Assembly (NCBI RefSeq): GCF_026913205.2
Contig: NZ_CP168151.1
Span: forward strand, 1,116,001 to 1,180,000
Reading direction: 5' to 3'
Source: Lentilactobacillus sp. SPB1-3
GTDB taxonomy: Bacteria; Bacillota; Bacilli; Lactobacillales; Lactobacillaceae
DNA length: 64,000 nucleotides
Both the position numbers and the translations under genes were made by a program. Below the pieces are notes generated by a model, which ran no database searches, was not told the origin of the DNA, and saw only the letters and a program-made list of their open reading frames with translations. Within the stretch, counting starts at the first letter, position 1. Each line of letters opens with the position of its first letter. Below are positions 47,555 through 59,063 of this stretch, in pieces.

Positions 47555-48025
47555 TTAAAATTTGATTGCTAATCTTGACTTGGCAATTAATTCTCGAGGT
47601 ACATTTATTACAGTTTTCTTAGGGTCATCTAGTTGTAAGTCGATTGAATCTTCATCGACCTTCAACAAGGTTCCCTCATAAGCCTTTTGATTATCTAACT
47701 TTTTAAATAAAGAAACGTGGATATATTGATCAACAGCTTCTTTAAGTTCTTTATCGTTTCTTAGCGGACGTTCAGCACCTGGAGATGAGACTTCTAAGAA
47801 GTAAGCCTCTGGAATTGGATCTTCCGGTAAAGCATCGATTTTTTCGCTTAATTCATCAGAAACCAATACACAGTCATCAATTGTTACTCCACCTGGTTTA
47901 TCAATATAAACTCGTAGATAATAACTTTTATTTTCCTTCACAAATTCAACATCAAATAAGTAAAAAGAATGTGACTCCAAAATCGGCTCAACAATTTCTT
48001 TTACTGTCTCAACAACGTTGCTCAA
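47555..48025 (-). CDS. rimP: Ribosome maturation factor RimP
   Basis: RimP aids early 30S assembly. The 156-residue protein has an N-terminal alpha/beta domain with YYLRVYIDKPGGVTIDDCVLVSDELS and a C-terminal SH3-like domain; EVSSPGAERPLRND joins them. The start is TTG at 48023-48025 with AGGAGG seven bases upstream; the longer reading places that site inside the gene. It is first in the nusA-infB operon. Confidence 0.95.
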   Translation of the reverse strand: MSNVVETVKEIVEPILESHSFYLFDVEFVKENKSYYLRVYIDKPGGVTIDDCVLVSDELSEKIDALPEDPIPEAYFLEVSSPGAERPLRNDKELKEAVDQYIHVSLFKKLDNQKAYEGTLLKVDEDSIDLQLDDPKKTVINVPRELIAKSRLAIKF

Positions 48026-48049
48026 ATATTCTCCTCCTAAAAAATCCAA

Positions 48050-48083
48050 TAAAAAGAGCGAGCATTTCTGCTCACTCCTTTTC
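48050..48083 (-). terminator. Terminator-like hairpin between polC and rimP
   Basis: GAGTGAGCA pairs with TGCTCGCTC (one G-U) around a GAAA loop, followed by five T on the minus strand. It can end polC. Because a promoter candidate lies upstream (48104-48132), it may also act as an attenuator in the rimP leader. Confidence 0.85.
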
Positions 48084-48103
48084 CAAGTTATTTAGTAACA
48101 CAA

Positions 48104-48132
48104 ATGATATCACAAATCACCTAGTTTAGCAA
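48104..48132 (-). promoter_or_regulatory. Promoter candidate of the rimP-nusA-infB operon
   Basis: TTGCTA (48127-48132) and TATCAT (48104-48109) are 17 bases apart on the minus strand, between the polC stop and the hairpin at 48050-48083. Confidence 0.55.
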
Positions 48133-48136
48133 ATCG

Positions 48137-51100
48137 TTACATCATGTCAAACAGACTAAGTTGGTTTTCATCAGGCAAACCATTTAGAATGTTATTTTCT
48201 GTCATAAATTCAATTAAAGTCTTTGAAACCTTTCCTCGCTTGGCGAGATCTTCTTTTGAAATGAAAGGACGGTCTTCACGCGCAGCAACAATTTGCTTAG
48301 CTACGTTTAATCCAAGTCCAGGAACTGAATCAAATGGTGCAATCAATGTCTTACCATCAATTAACCACTCTGATGCGTCTGACTTGTCCAAATCAACCAT
48401 CTTAAACTCATAACCTCGTTCAAGCATCTCGTTGGCCAACTCTAAGACAGTCAATAGGTTCTTTTCCTTGGTAGAAGCTTCCATACCCTTGTCGGTAATT
48501 TCTTTCATGGCATTTTTGACAGCGTCTTTACCGCGTGACATTGACACAATATCAAAGTCATCGGCACGAACTGAAAAGTAGGCTGCGTAATATACCAATG
48601 GGAAATACACCTTAAAGTAGGCAATTCGCAATGCCATCAAGATATAAGCCGCCGCATGGGCACGAGGGAACATATACTTGATTTTCAAACATGATTGAAT
48701 GTACCAATCTGGCACGTTAGCTTCCTTCATAGCCGCCTGCCACTCGTCAGGAATCCCTCGACCCTTTCGGACATGTTCCATAATTTGGAAAGCCATTTCT
48801 GAATCTAATCCCCAGTGAATCAAATCGGTCATGATATTATCACGACAACCAATCACATTAGCAATTGTGGCTGTACCATTTTTGATCAGTTCATCAGCGT
48901 TACCGATCCACACATCAGTACCGTGTGACAGTCCAGAAATTTGTAGTAGCTCAGAATAATTACTTGGGTGAGTTTCTTCAAGCATCCCTCGCACAAATCG
49001 CGTCCCAAATTCTGGTACTCCAAGCGTTCCAGTCTTTGAATTAATCTGTTCTTCGGTGACACCTAAAATCTCTGGACTTGAGAATAACGACATAACTCCC
49101 GGATCATCCATTGGAATTGATTTAGGCTCGATCCCTGATAAATCTTGCAGCATTCTGATCATCGTAGGATCATCATGTCCCAAAATATCAATTTTTAAGA
49201 TGTTGTCATGAATTGAATGGAAATCAAAATGCGTTGTCTTCCAAGCAGCCGTGCGATCATCAGCTGGATACTGAATTGGAGTAAAGTCATAAATATCCAT
49301 GTAATCAGGAACAACGATAATTCCAGCTGGATGTTGTCCTGTAGTTCGCTTGACTCCTGTAGCACCCTTAGATAAACGATCTTCTTCAGTTCCTCTGAAT
49401 ACCTTGCCGGTATCTCGCTCATATGCCTTTACATAGCCATATGCGGTCTTGTCAGCAACTGTACCAATAGTTCCGGCTCGGAATACATTTTTCTCACCAA
49501 ACAGCACCTTGGTATAGTTATGTGCGATTGGTTGATAATCACCAGAGAAGTTCAAATCAATATCCGGAACCTTATTACCAGTAAATCCTAAGAATGTTTC
49601 AAAAGGAATGTCATGACCGTCACCGATCATTTCAGTTCCGCATTCAGGACATTTCTTCTCAGGTAAATCATATCCTGAACTATATTCACCCTTAGTATAG
49701 AACTCAGAATGTTGACAGTTCGGGCAACGATAATGTGGTGGTAAAGGATTAACTTCAGTAATTCCAGTTAAAGTCGCAACCAAACTAGAACCAACGGATC
49801 CACGAGAACCTACCAAATATCCATCCTTGTTACTCTTATGAACCAGACGTTGAGCAATCAAATAAATAACTGAGAAACCATTCCCAATGATACTTTTTAA
49901 TTCCTTTTTTAATCGCTCATCGACGATTTCAGGCAACGGATTTCCATACATTGCATGGGCAGTATCCATTGTCTTATTCTGAATTTCATCTTCAGCGCCC
50001 TCCATTCGAGGCGTATATAATTTATCCTTCAATGGATGAACTTCTTCAATACTATCAGCGATGGCATTAGTATTTGTCACAACAATTTTTTTGGCGAGAT
50101 CTTCGTCTAAGAATGAAAATTCTGACAACATTTCATCGGTACTCAAGAAATGCTGATCAGGTAGCGTTTGCCTGTTAAGTGGATTAGCACCACCTTGAGA
50201 ATTGATTAAAATCTTTCGATAAATATAGTCATGGTCATCTAGATAATGAACATCACCGGTAGCTACGACAGGTTTATCTAATTCTTGACCTAAATCAATA
50301 ATATTTTGAATGATCTCATGCAATTTTGATTCATCCGAAACTAATCCGGAATCAATTAATGGTTGATAGACCCTAGGTGGTTGCACCTCAAGATAATCGT
50401 AAAATTTAGCTTTCTCACGCGCCTGTTCCACACCTTTTTGCATCATAGAAGTGAAAACTTCTCCACTTGAACAAGCTGAACCAACAAGAATTCCTTCACG
50501 ATACTTTTCCAGCTGCTTTCGTGGCACTCTTGGAACCCGATAGAAATAATCAACATTAGAAAGTGAAACAATTTTGAACATATTTTTAAGTCCGTCTTGA
50601 GTTCGAGCAAGCAGAGTGGCATGACTTGGTCTGGCGTGTTTGTACGCGTCATTATCAGTCATATGATCATTTAGTTGATCATGATACTTAATGTCATAGT
50701 TGCTCTCAGCATCTTTTAAGAAAATATAATTCAAATGACCCGTAGTTTCAGCATCATAGATAGCCCGGTGATGATGTTCTAGTGAAACATCAAAACGCTT
50801 AGCCAACGTATTTAAACGGTATCCCTTCAAATGTGGATATAAGAATCTGGCTAATGTTAACGTATCGATAATTGGATTAGAAATTTCTGACATACCATGG
50901 CGCTTATAACCCGTGTTCATAAAGCCAACATCAAAAGTTACGTTATGCCCGACAATAATTGAGTCACCACAAAATTCTCTGAATAATTTAAATACTTCTT
51001 CTTCAGATTTAGATCCCCGAACCATCTCATCAGTAATTGACGTTAAATTAGTCGTTTGTTCAGACAATGGAAAACCCGGGTCGATAAATTCTTCAAATTG

Positions 51101-52456
51101 ATCAACAACATTTGAATTTTCCATACGGACAGCTGATAATTCGATTACTCGATCATAAATTGCGGAAAGTCCCGTGGTTTCCACATCAAAAATGACGTAA
51201 GTAGCGTCCTTTAAAGGTACATGAGCGTCATTATAAGTAATCGGTTCACCTTCATCGACTAAATTGACTTCAACTCCGTACAGCATTTTTAAATCGTTTT
51301 TTTCACCAGCATGAAAAGCATCAGGAAATCCCTGAACGCCAGCATGATCTGTGATTGCTAGAGCAGAGTGCCCCCACTTTTTAGCACGTTTGGCGAAATC
51401 GGCAATATTATTAGTGGCATCCATTTGACTCATCGAAGTGTGTAAATGAAGTTCAACCCGCTTTTCATCAGCAGGTGCCAAGTCTTGTTTAATTGGATGA
51501 CTAACTGGATTAATATCATTTGCCATTAAAGTTAATTCATGAGAATAGTTATCCTCTTGAACGCTACCTCGGACTTTAACCCAATTTCCTTCTTCAACCC
51601 CATCGAAAGCACCCTTTTCATTTTTACCTGAAAACTTTTTAATGGAAATTGAAGACGAATAGTCAGTAACTTTTAACATCAGAAGTTCTCGGCCAGATCT
51701 AAGTGCACGAATTTCTTTTGAAAAAACGTAACCCTCGACTACAACGGAACGTTCTTCTTCAACAATTTCATCCATTCTTGTTGTGGGAACATCGCCATTA
51801 ATTTTCTTACCAATTGAACTTGAACCATTACCAGAATTATTTTTCTTAGGTTTTGATTCGTTTAACTTCATGGCCTCATTAGCTTTTTTTACTAATTCAG
51901 CGCCATTAGCTTCATTTCGCTTACGCAATGCTTCGATATTTTTTTGAGATGCAGTTTCGTCAACAATTGTGTGAATCGTAAAGTTAGGGAATCCTGCTCG
52001 CCGATATAAATCTTCAATTGGCCCAAGGGCAGTATTGGCCATGAAATTTTTCACAATTTCATTTTCAGCCACAAATTGAACTCGATCATCCTGAAGGTCT
52101 GGTAAATGATTATCACATAATTCCTTCAATAATGGTGAAGTAACACCAGAATTTCTCACGACCCATTCCCAATAATCTCTTAGCAAGTTTTCGTCAAACG
52201 TTTGATTATTAGGTCTGATAATGAAAGAAACATTAGCAATGTTGTTAAACGCAGCTTGCAATCTGTCGTTGAACTGATCGTACACTTCAAATGGCAATAT
52301 GGCGTTAGTAGTGATATTAAACTGCCATTTACGGCTTTTTTCGTGAACTTCCAGCTTATCTAATCGGGCATTATCAAAGATTGGATCATCCTTCATCTCA
52401 AACCACTTTAATTGTTCAAGAAGCTTTTGAAACATCTCATTCTGATTAAGCGCCAA
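48137..52456 (-). CDS. polC: DNA polymerase III PolC-type
   Basis: PolC is the main replicative polymerase of low-GC Gram-positives. The 1439-residue protein has N-terminal domains, an OB fold (about 230-325) and a PHP domain split by the proofreading exonuclease. The exonuclease carries [20 protein letters not shown] and [15 protein letters not shown]. The palm ([13 protein letters not shown]), a zinc-binding CPNCQ..CPECG and C-terminal duplex-binding parts follow, ending with a beta-clamp-like QLSLFDMM. The start is TTG at 52454-52456 with GAGGAGG seven bases upstream. It lies 24 bases after the proS terminator with no visible promoter. Confidence 0.98.
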   Translation of the reverse strand: MALNQNEMFQKLLEQLKWFEMKDDPIFDNARLDKLEVHEKSRKWQFNITTNAILPFEVYDQFNDRLQAAFNNIANVSFIIRPNNQTFDENLLRDYWEWVVRNSGVTSPLLKELCDNHLPDLQDDRVQFVAENEIVKNFMANTALGPIEDLYRRAGFPNFTIHTIVDETASQKNIEALRKRNEANGAELVKKANEAMKLNESKPKKNNSGNGSSSIGKKINGDVPTTRMDEIVEEERSVVVEGYVFSKEIRALRSGRELLMLKVTDYSSSISIKKFSGKNEKGAFDGVEEGNWVKVRGSVQEDNYSHELTLMANDINPVSHPIKQDLAPADEKRVELHLHTSMSQMDATNNIADFAKRAKKWGHSALAITDHAGVQGFPDAFHAGEKNDLKMLYGVEVNLVDEGEPITYNDAHVPLKDATYVIFDVETTGLSAIYDRVIELSAVRMENSNVVDQFEEFIDPGFPLSEQTTNLTSITDEMVRGSKSEEEVFKLFREFCGDSIIVGHNVTFDVGFMNTGYKRHGMSEISNPIIDTLTLARFLYPHLKGYRLNTLAKRFDVSLEHHHRAIYDAETTGHLNYIFLKDAESNYDIKYHDQLNDHMTDNDAYKHARPSHATLLARTQDGLKNMFKIVSLSNVDYFYRVPRVPRKQLEKYREGILVGSACSSGEVFTSMMQKGVEQAREKAKFYDYLEVQPPRVYQPLIDSGLVSDESKLHEIIQNIIDLGQELDKPVVATGDVHYLDDHDYIYRKILINSQGGANPLNRQTLPDQHFLSTDEMLSEFSFLDEDLAKKIVVTNTNAIADSIEEVHPLKDKLYTPRMEGAEDEIQNKTMDTAHAMYGNPLPEIVDERLKKELKSIIGNGFSVIYLIAQRLVHKSNKDGYLVGSRGSVGSSLVATLTGITEVNPLPPHYRCPNCQHSEFYTKGEYSSGYDLPEKKCPECGTEMIGDGHDIPFETFLGFTGNKVPDIDLNFSGDYQPIAHNYTKVLFGEKNVFRAGTIGTVADKTAYGYVKAYERDTGKVFRGTEEDRLSKGATGVKRTTGQHPAGIIVVPDYMDIYDFTPIQYPADDRTAAWKTTHFDFHSIHDNILKIDILGHDDPTMIRMLQDLSGIEPKSIPMDDPGVMSLFSSPEILGVTEEQINSKTGTLGVPEFGTRFVRGMLEETHPSNYSELLQISGLSHGTDVWIGNADELIKNGTATIANVIGCRDNIMTDLIHWGLDSEMAFQIMEHVRKGRGIPDEWQAAMKEANVPDWYIQSCLKIKYMFPRAHAAAYILMALRIAYFKVYFPLVYYAAYFSVRADDFDIVSMSRGKDAVKNAMKEITDKGMEASTKEKNLLTVLELANEMLERGYEFKMVDLDKSDASEWLIDGKTLIAPFDSVPGLGLNVAKQIVAAREDRPFISKEDLAKRGKVSKTLIEFMTENNILNGLPDENQLSLFDMM

Positions 52457-52479
52457 ACTTATTCCTCCTCACTAACCAG

Positions 52480-52507
52480 AAAAAACTGGGAAATCCCAGT
52501 TTTTTTA
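52480..52507 (-). terminator. Terminator between proS and polC
   Basis: AACTGGGA pairs with TCCCAGTT around a tiny loop, flanked by A and T runs. On the minus strand it ends proS just ahead of the polC ribosome binding site. Confidence 0.85.
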
Positions 52508-52519
52508 TAAACCATAAAA

Positions 52520-54247
<1,728 letters not shown>

Positions 54248-54254
54248 TCAGACA

Positions 54255-55526
54255 TTAATGCAAGAAATATCTGGAAATGTCGTTCCAAGTTACCAAAACC
54301 ATCAAGACCACTAAGAAGACAAATCCAATTAACGTAAGAACCGTTTCAGTTCTTTCAGAAACTGGTTTACGTCTAATTGCTTCGATAATGTTAAGTAGTA
54401 ACTTTCCTCCGTCCAATCCTGGAATCGGAATTAAGTTAATAATCGCTAAGTTTAATGATAAGAACGCTAAGAAGTACATTACTCCCGCAATTCCACCACG
54501 AGTTGCTTGTGAGGTCGTAGCGAAAATAGCCACTGGTCCTCCAAGATCATTAAGACTGAAATGACCGGTAATCATTGACCAAAGCGCTGATAAAAGTCGT
54601 GCACTCAAGTTATATGTTTGAGTGAATCCACCTAGTATTTTTGCTTTAAAACTGGTATCTAAATGTTCAGTAATACCAATTACGCCAACTTTTTTATCAC
54701 CTGACTTCACTGTCTTAGGTGTCAAAGAGACCTTCTTAGTTTTCTGACCACTTTGAACCTCAAGATTAACTTTTTTACCAGCCTTATTTTGAATATTAGT
54801 TGCTAAATCATTCCAGTTAGGTGTATCAACACCATTAACTGAAAGAATTTTATCACCATTTTTGATACCAGCATCACGAGCCACGGAATCGGTTGGTGCT
54901 ACATTAACCCGATTAGAATTATTCGCAACACCACCCTGCATGAATGACAAAATTGTGAATACCAAGATGGTTAAAATAAAGTTATTAAAAACTCCAGCAA
55001 CATTAGTAATCATTCTATGAGGTAATGAAGCAGACTGAAATTGAACGTCCACAGGCGCGATTTGTACTTCTGTACCATCTGACTCCACAATTGTGGCATC
55101 ATGAGCAACCGCGTAACGCTTTAACTCTGACTCATCCCCATTTTCATATCCTTCCAAGAACAAGTCCTTTTCAAGATCTGTTTTAACAACGGTCACTGGA
55201 ATTCCCTGGAAAAGAGAATTTTTATTACTTGTATTGATTGAAGTTACTAAGTTGTCATCGTTAACCTTCAAAGACACAGGTGTGCCGGGTTTAATCTCCT
55301 CATCGTCATCAGCATCACCGGCCATGCGGACATAACCGCCTAAAGGTAATAGCCGTAATGTGAATGTGGTGTGGTTTCGAATAAAGTAAAACAGCTTGGG
55401 ACCCATACCAACAGAAAATTCACGCACTAAGATCCCTGATTTTTTGGCGGCATAGTAATGACCAAATTCATGAGAAATAACAATAATCCCAAAAACTATA
55501 ATAAATGCAATGATAGTTGTTATCAA
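54255..55526 (-). CDS. rseP: RseP/RasP-type intramembrane zinc metalloprotease (S2P family)
   Basis: This site-2-protease homologue cleaves membrane-anchored substrates within the bilayer. The 423-residue protein has HEFGH in the first helix (H19, E20, H23), a PDZ domain (about 205-285) with GDKILSVNGVDTPNW, and the third metal ligand in NLIPIPGLDGGKLL. Four membrane helices are visible. The loop before the PDZ domain is long (about 60-160), as in other lactobacilli. The start is TTG at 55524-55526 with GGAGG upstream. Confidence 0.95.
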   Translation of the reverse strand: MITTIIAFIIVFGIIVISHEFGHYYAAKKSGILVREFSVGMGPKLFYFIRNHTTFTLRLLPLGGYVRMAGDADDDEEIKPGTPVSLKVNDDNLVTSINTSNKNSLFQGIPVTVVKTDLEKDLFLEGYENGDESELKRYAVAHDATIVESDGTEVQIAPVDVQFQSASLPHRMITNVAGVFNNFILTILVFTILSFMQGGVANNSNRVNVAPTDSVARDAGIKNGDKILSVNGVDTPNWNDLATNIQNKAGKKVNLEVQSGQKTKKVSLTPKTVKSGDKKVGVIGITEHLDTSFKAKILGGFTQTYNLSARLLSALWSMITGHFSLNDLGGPVAIFATTSQATRGGIAGVMYFLAFLSLNLAIINLIPIPGLDGGKLLLNIIEAIRRKPVSERTETVLTLIGFVFLVVLMVLVTWNDISRYFLH

Positions 55527-55544
55527 AGATGGTAGCCTCCATTT

Positions 55545-56333
55545 TTATATGATTCCGACCAGATGCAAAATAGGTAATACCAATAGTAAACTATCAAATC
55601 TATCTAGAATTCCACCGTGGCCAGGTAAGATTTTTCCTGAATCCTTTACATCATAATACCGTTTCAGTGCAGATTCAATTAGATCTCCAAATTGGCCTGT
55701 AACCGATAATAAAGCAGTTACGATAATGATTGTGACAATGCTCATGGAGTTGATTGGATAAAAAATTAGGAAAATGGTACATAAAATAACAGCACTTAAT
55801 GAACCTAATACAGAACCTTCCCATGTCTTGTTTGGACTAATATGAGGTGCCAATTTATGCCTTCCAAACGCTCTGCCAAAAAGATAAGCACCGCTATCAG
55901 TAACCCATACTATAAACAAAGCATACAGTACCGTAGTTAATGATAAATCTCTAGCAAGGGTAAAGTAATGGAAACCTAACCCGACATAAATCATACCTAA
56001 GGTAAGCACTCCAACGTCATCGAAAGTAAATTTGTTTCTTGAAAACACTGTCAATAATAGTAACAGCAAAACAAAAATATAAAACAAAAACATTCGATCA
56101 ATATAGCTTGGAAGGATACTCAACCATGCGTTAGGAATTATCATCACACTAACTCCTAGATAACTGATGATTGACTCAAAAGAAATCAGTAACTTCTTCT
56201 TCATAACTAAAATTTCAGACATCGCAATGATTCCAAGTACGAGGGCGGCCAAATCGGTCCAAATTCCACCCAAAATAAGTATTGGAATAAAAATAATTAA
56301 TGCGACTACTGCTGTAATAACTCTTTGTCTCAA
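55545..56333 (-). CDS. cdsA: Phosphatidate cytidylyltransferase CdsA
   Basis: CdsA makes CDP-diacylglycerol, the branch point to phosphatidylglycerol and cardiolipin. The 262-residue membrane protein has about seven to eight helices and the C-terminal signature GDLIESALKRYYDVKDSGKILPGHGGILDRFDS. The start is TTG at 56331-56333 with AGGAG upstream, overlapping the uppS end region. The uppS-cdsA-rseP order is conserved. Confidence 0.96.
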   Translation of the reverse strand: MRQRVITAVVALIIFIPILILGGIWTDLAALVLGIIAMSEILVMKKKLLISFESIISYLGVSVMIIPNAWLSILPSYIDRMFLFYIFVLLLLLLTVFSRNKFTFDDVGVLTLGMIYVGLGFHYFTLARDLSLTTVLYALFIVWVTDSGAYLFGRAFGRHKLAPHISPNKTWEGSVLGSLSAVILCTIFLIFYPINSMSIVTIIIVTALLSVTGQFGDLIESALKRYYDVKDSGKILPGHGGILDRFDSLLLVLPILHLVGII

Positions 56334-56345
56334 ATCAATGCACTC

Positions 56346-57107
56346 CTATTCGGTATCAAGGCCACCAAAACGACGATGTCTTCCTTGATATTCAATGATT
56401 TCATCTCTTAGTGTATTGGCATCAAAATCTGGCCAATACGTATCGACGAACTCTAACTCACTATACGCTATTTGCCATAATAAGAAATTAGATATTCGCT
56501 CTTCACCGCTCGTCCGAATCAACAGATCAGGATCAGCATATTTACCAAGCGATGCAGACATTAAATGATCGCTAATGATATCTTCATCAATATCATCAAC
56601 ATCTAAACTACCGTCCTTAACCAGCCTGGCGACTTGTTTGACCGCATCCACTATCTCGATGCGGCTACCATAATTAAGAGCAAAATTAAGGATCATTCCC
56701 GTACAATCAGCTGTTTGCTTAACTGCATCGTTGACCGCTTTTTGTGTGGCCTTGGGTAATTGATCAATAATTCCCATCACTTGAACTTTAACATTATTTT
56801 TTATTAAATCAGGAACGAAGTCACTAAAGAAAGTTACTGGTAATTTCATCAAAAAATTGACTTCTTTATCCGGACGTTTCCAATTTTCTGTCGAAAAAGC
56901 ATATAAAGTCAACACTTTGACGCCGAGATCACTTGCGGCGATGGCTACCTTTTTAACGGTTTGCATTCCTTCTTTATGACCGGCAATTCTTGGAAGATGT
57001 CTTTTTTGAGCCCATCGTCCATTACCATCCATAATGATAGCAACATGTTCAGGAACGTTGTCCTTATCGATTTCTACAATTGAATCCTGCTTATTATCTT
57101 TAACCAT
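56346..57107 (-). CDS. uppS: Undecaprenyl diphosphate synthase (isoprenyl transferase)
   Basis: UppS makes the C55 lipid carrier for peptidoglycan and teichoic acid. The 253-residue protein has HVAIIMDGNGRWAQKR with catalytic D27, the GHKEG segment, YAFSTENWKRP, and the C-terminal RTSGEERISNFLLWQ. The chosen ATG follows AAAGGTGAA; a longer reading to 57155 crosses a terminator hairpin and is rejected. It has no visible promoter of its own. Confidence 0.97.
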   Translation of the reverse strand: MVKDNKQDSIVEIDKDNVPEHVAIIMDGNGRWAQKRHLPRIAGHKEGMQTVKKVAIAASDLGVKVLTLYAFSTENWKRPDKEVNFLMKLPVTFFSDFVPDLIKNNVKVQVMGIIDQLPKATQKAVNDAVKQTADCTGMILNFALNYGSRIEIVDAVKQVARLVKDGSLDVDDIDEDIISDHLMSASLGKYADPDLLIRTSGEERISNFLLWQIAYSELEFVDTYWPDFDANTLRDEIIEYQGRHRRFGGLDTE

Positions 57108-57127
57108 AATTTCACCTTTAAAACTCA

Positions 57128-57158
57128 ACAAAAATAAAGGATGAGTCCTGCTCATCCT
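57128..57158 (-). terminator. Terminator between the 57168 gene and uppS
   Basis: AGGATGAG pairs with CTCATCCT (57151-57158 with 57138-57145) around a 5-base loop, then a T-rich stretch on the minus strand. The uppS ribosome binding site follows within about 15 bases. Confidence 0.82.
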
Positions 57159-57167
57159 AAATAGTCG

Positions 57168-57602
57168 TTATTCTTCATTTGGGGTCTCTTCAGGACCATC
57201 AACCATTCGCCATTCTCCTCGACCAGCATCGGCTAACGTATTGAAGTATTTCAACAAGTTGTTAGCATCTTCAGGGCTAACTCCGCCTAAGACGTTCAAT
57301 CCCTTTCCAGTGGTCATTGGTTCTGACAAATCAGTAATTTCATTATCATTTTCGATAGTAGCAGTTGAAAATGCCATTACCCAATCATCTTCTACTAACT
57401 TAGAAACGATAAAGAACAAGTTAAAGTCTTCTTGGACGTATGCAGGCATTGCAAACAATCCATCTTGAACTTGTTGTAATTCATTACCGTTATAATTCAA
57501 AGTTGTAATTTCTTCAGGAGTAATTTCCATGTTTAGTTTAAACAACATGTGTTCAAATTCTTCGGTACCAGGAACAACTTCTACTTGATTATCATCAGCC
57601 AT
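57168..57602 (-). CDS. Acidic hypothetical protein between frr and uppS
   Basis: I do not recognise this 144-residue protein. It is strongly acidic (many D/E, few K/R), soluble, and lacks cysteine. Features are an EEFEHMLFKLNMEITPEEI stretch near the N terminus, a hydrophobic FNLFFIVSKLVEDDWVMAF centre and an acidic tail. The ATG has GGAG upstream. It starts 12 bases after frr and ends at a terminator, so it is probably co-transcribed with pyrH-frr. Position suggests a link to translation or envelope growth, but this is only context. Confidence 0.75.
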   Translation of the reverse strand: MADDNQVEVVPGTEEFEHMLFKLNMEITPEEITTLNYNGNELQQVQDGLFAMPAYVQEDFNLFFIVSKLVEDDWVMAFSTATIENDNEITDLSEPMTTGKGLNVLGGVSPEDANNLLKYFNTLADAGRGEWRMVDGPEETPNEE

Positions 57603-57613
57603 ATTAATTTCTC

Positions 57614-58177
57614 CTATCCGCTTACTACTTCTTTTTCCTTTTCAGCAACCTTTTGATCAACCACTTTGATTGCATCATCAGTAACCTTTTGGGCTTGTTC
57701 TTCAAATTTATGGAACTCATCATCAGTTATTTCGTCAGCCTTATGACTCTTCTTCAATGCATCCATAGCTTCGCGACGAACGTTTCTGATGGCAACCTTA
57801 CCTTGTTCACCAGTAGCTTTAACTTGCTTAGCAATCTCTTGACGACGTTCTTCAGTCAAAGCTGGAACTGCTAATCTGATTGCATTACCATCATTTGTTG
57901 GACTAATACCTAAATCAGCTTCGTAAATTCCTTTTTCAATGTTTTCAAGGGCTGATTTATCAAATGGGGTAATCAAAATTACTCGTGCTTCAGGAATGGA
58001 AATTGAAGCTACTTGATTTAATGGTGTTTGGGCTCCATAGTAATCAACCATAACTCTGTTTAATAAGCTTGCATTGGCCCGACCCGCTCTAATTCCGCCT
58101 AAATCACGGTCTAGTGCTTCGTGAGCTTTTTGCATCTTAGTCTTAGCTTCATTAATTATTGTTTTAGCATCTTCCAT
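57614..58177 (-). CDS. frr: Ribosome recycling factor
   Basis: RRF splits post-termination ribosomes together with EF-G. The 187-residue protein shows the conserved ALDRDLGGIRAGRANASLLNRV-type N-terminal block and VRREAMDALKKSHK. A C-terminal long helix ends in VAEKEKEVVSG. It follows pyrH by three bases, the standard order rpsB-tsf-pyrH-frr. Confidence 0.98.
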   Translation of the reverse strand: MEDAKTIINEAKTKMQKAHEALDRDLGGIRAGRANASLLNRVMVDYYGAQTPLNQVASISIPEARVILITPFDKSALENIEKGIYEADLGISPTNDGNAIRLAVPALTEERRQEIAKQVKATGEQGKVAIRNVRREAMDALKKSHKADEITDDEFHKFEEQAQKVTDDAIKVVDQKVAEKEKEVVSG

Positions 58178-58180
58178 AAA

Positions 58181-58903
58181 CTATTTCTCCTTCACTGTTG
58201 TACCGATATTTTCACCGGTAACTACTTTACGAATATTACCTGGTTCGTTCAAATTAAACACTACCAATGGGATATGGTTATCCATGGACAACGAACTAGC
58301 TGTTGAATCCATGACCTTTAATCCCTTACTGATAATATCCATGTATGTTAAAGTATCAAACTTAACGGCATCTTCGTTAGTCCGAGGATCGTCAGAATAA
58401 ATTCCATCAACACCATTTTTAGCCATTAAAATGGCATTTGCATCAATTTCTGCAGCACGTAAAGCAGCTGTCGTATCAGTAGAGAAATAAGGGTTACCTG
58501 TACCACCTGCGAAAATTACTACACGTCCCTTTTCGAGATGACGGACAGCCTTTCGACGGATGTATGGTTCCGCAATTTGTCTCATTTCAATTGATGTTTG
58601 TACTCGAGTAGGCACCCCTAATGATTCGAGGTTATCTTGTAATGCTAGACCGTTCATAACTGTTCCCAGCATACCGATGTAGTCAGCTTGGGCACGTTCC
58701 ATACCCATAGCGGCTCCTGACTCGCCACGCCACATGTTACCACCACCAACAACAATTCCGATCTGGATTCCCAAATCATAGATGTTTTTGATTTCAGCTG
58801 CCACGTCCTTAATAACGGGTGGATTTATTCCTTGTCCTGCATCACCTGCTAAAGCCTCACCACTTAGCTTCAACACGATTCTGTTATATTTTATATCAGA
58901 CAT
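58181..58903 (-). CDS. pyrH: UMP kinase
   Basis: PyrH phosphorylates UMP to UDP as a hexamer of the amino-acid kinase fold. The 240-residue product has [12 protein letters not shown] (9-20), [12 protein letters not shown] (about 48-59), [20 protein letters not shown] and a C-terminal [15 protein letters not shown] 58901-58903 is favoured, with AGGAGG seven bases upstream, over the TTG one codon earlier. An extended -10 promoter lies ahead. Confidence 0.98.
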   Translation of the reverse strand: MSDIKYNRIVLKLSGEALAGDAGQGINPPVIKDVAAEIKNIYDLGIQIGIVVGGGNMWRGESGAAMGMERAQADYIGMLGTVMNGLALQDNLESLGVPTRVQTSIEMRQIAEPYIRRKAVRHLEKGRVVIFAGGTGNPYFSTDTTAALRAAEIDANAILMAKNGVDGIYSDDPRTNEDAVKFDTLTYMDIISKGLKVMDSTASSLSMDNHIPLVVFNLNEPGNIRKVVTGENIGTTVKEK

Positions 58904-58936
58904 CAAAGTGCCTCCTATTGTTAATCGTTACATATA

Positions 58937-58945
58937 ATTTTAGCA
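58937..58945 (-). promoter_or_regulatory. pyrH extended -10 promoter
   Basis: TGCTAAAAT on the minus strand is an extended -10, with TTGTTG 18 bases further up. It serves pyrH-frr and the 57168 gene downstream of the tsf terminator. Confidence 0.55.
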
Positions 58946-59028
58946 TAATCTGAAGGATAACAACAACACATCTGCTAATTTCAGAAATTCTTAGTTTAGA
59001 TGATCATTATTATCAAAAAAATATATAT

Positions 59029-59060
59029 TTATGTAAAAAAAAAGTGCCCAAGGGCACTTT
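59029..59060 (-). terminator. Terminator downstream of tsf
   Basis: AAAGTGCC pairs with GGCACTTT around CAAG/CTTG, followed on the minus strand by a long T run (59029-59040). Confidence 0.9.
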
Positions 59061-59063
59061 TTC

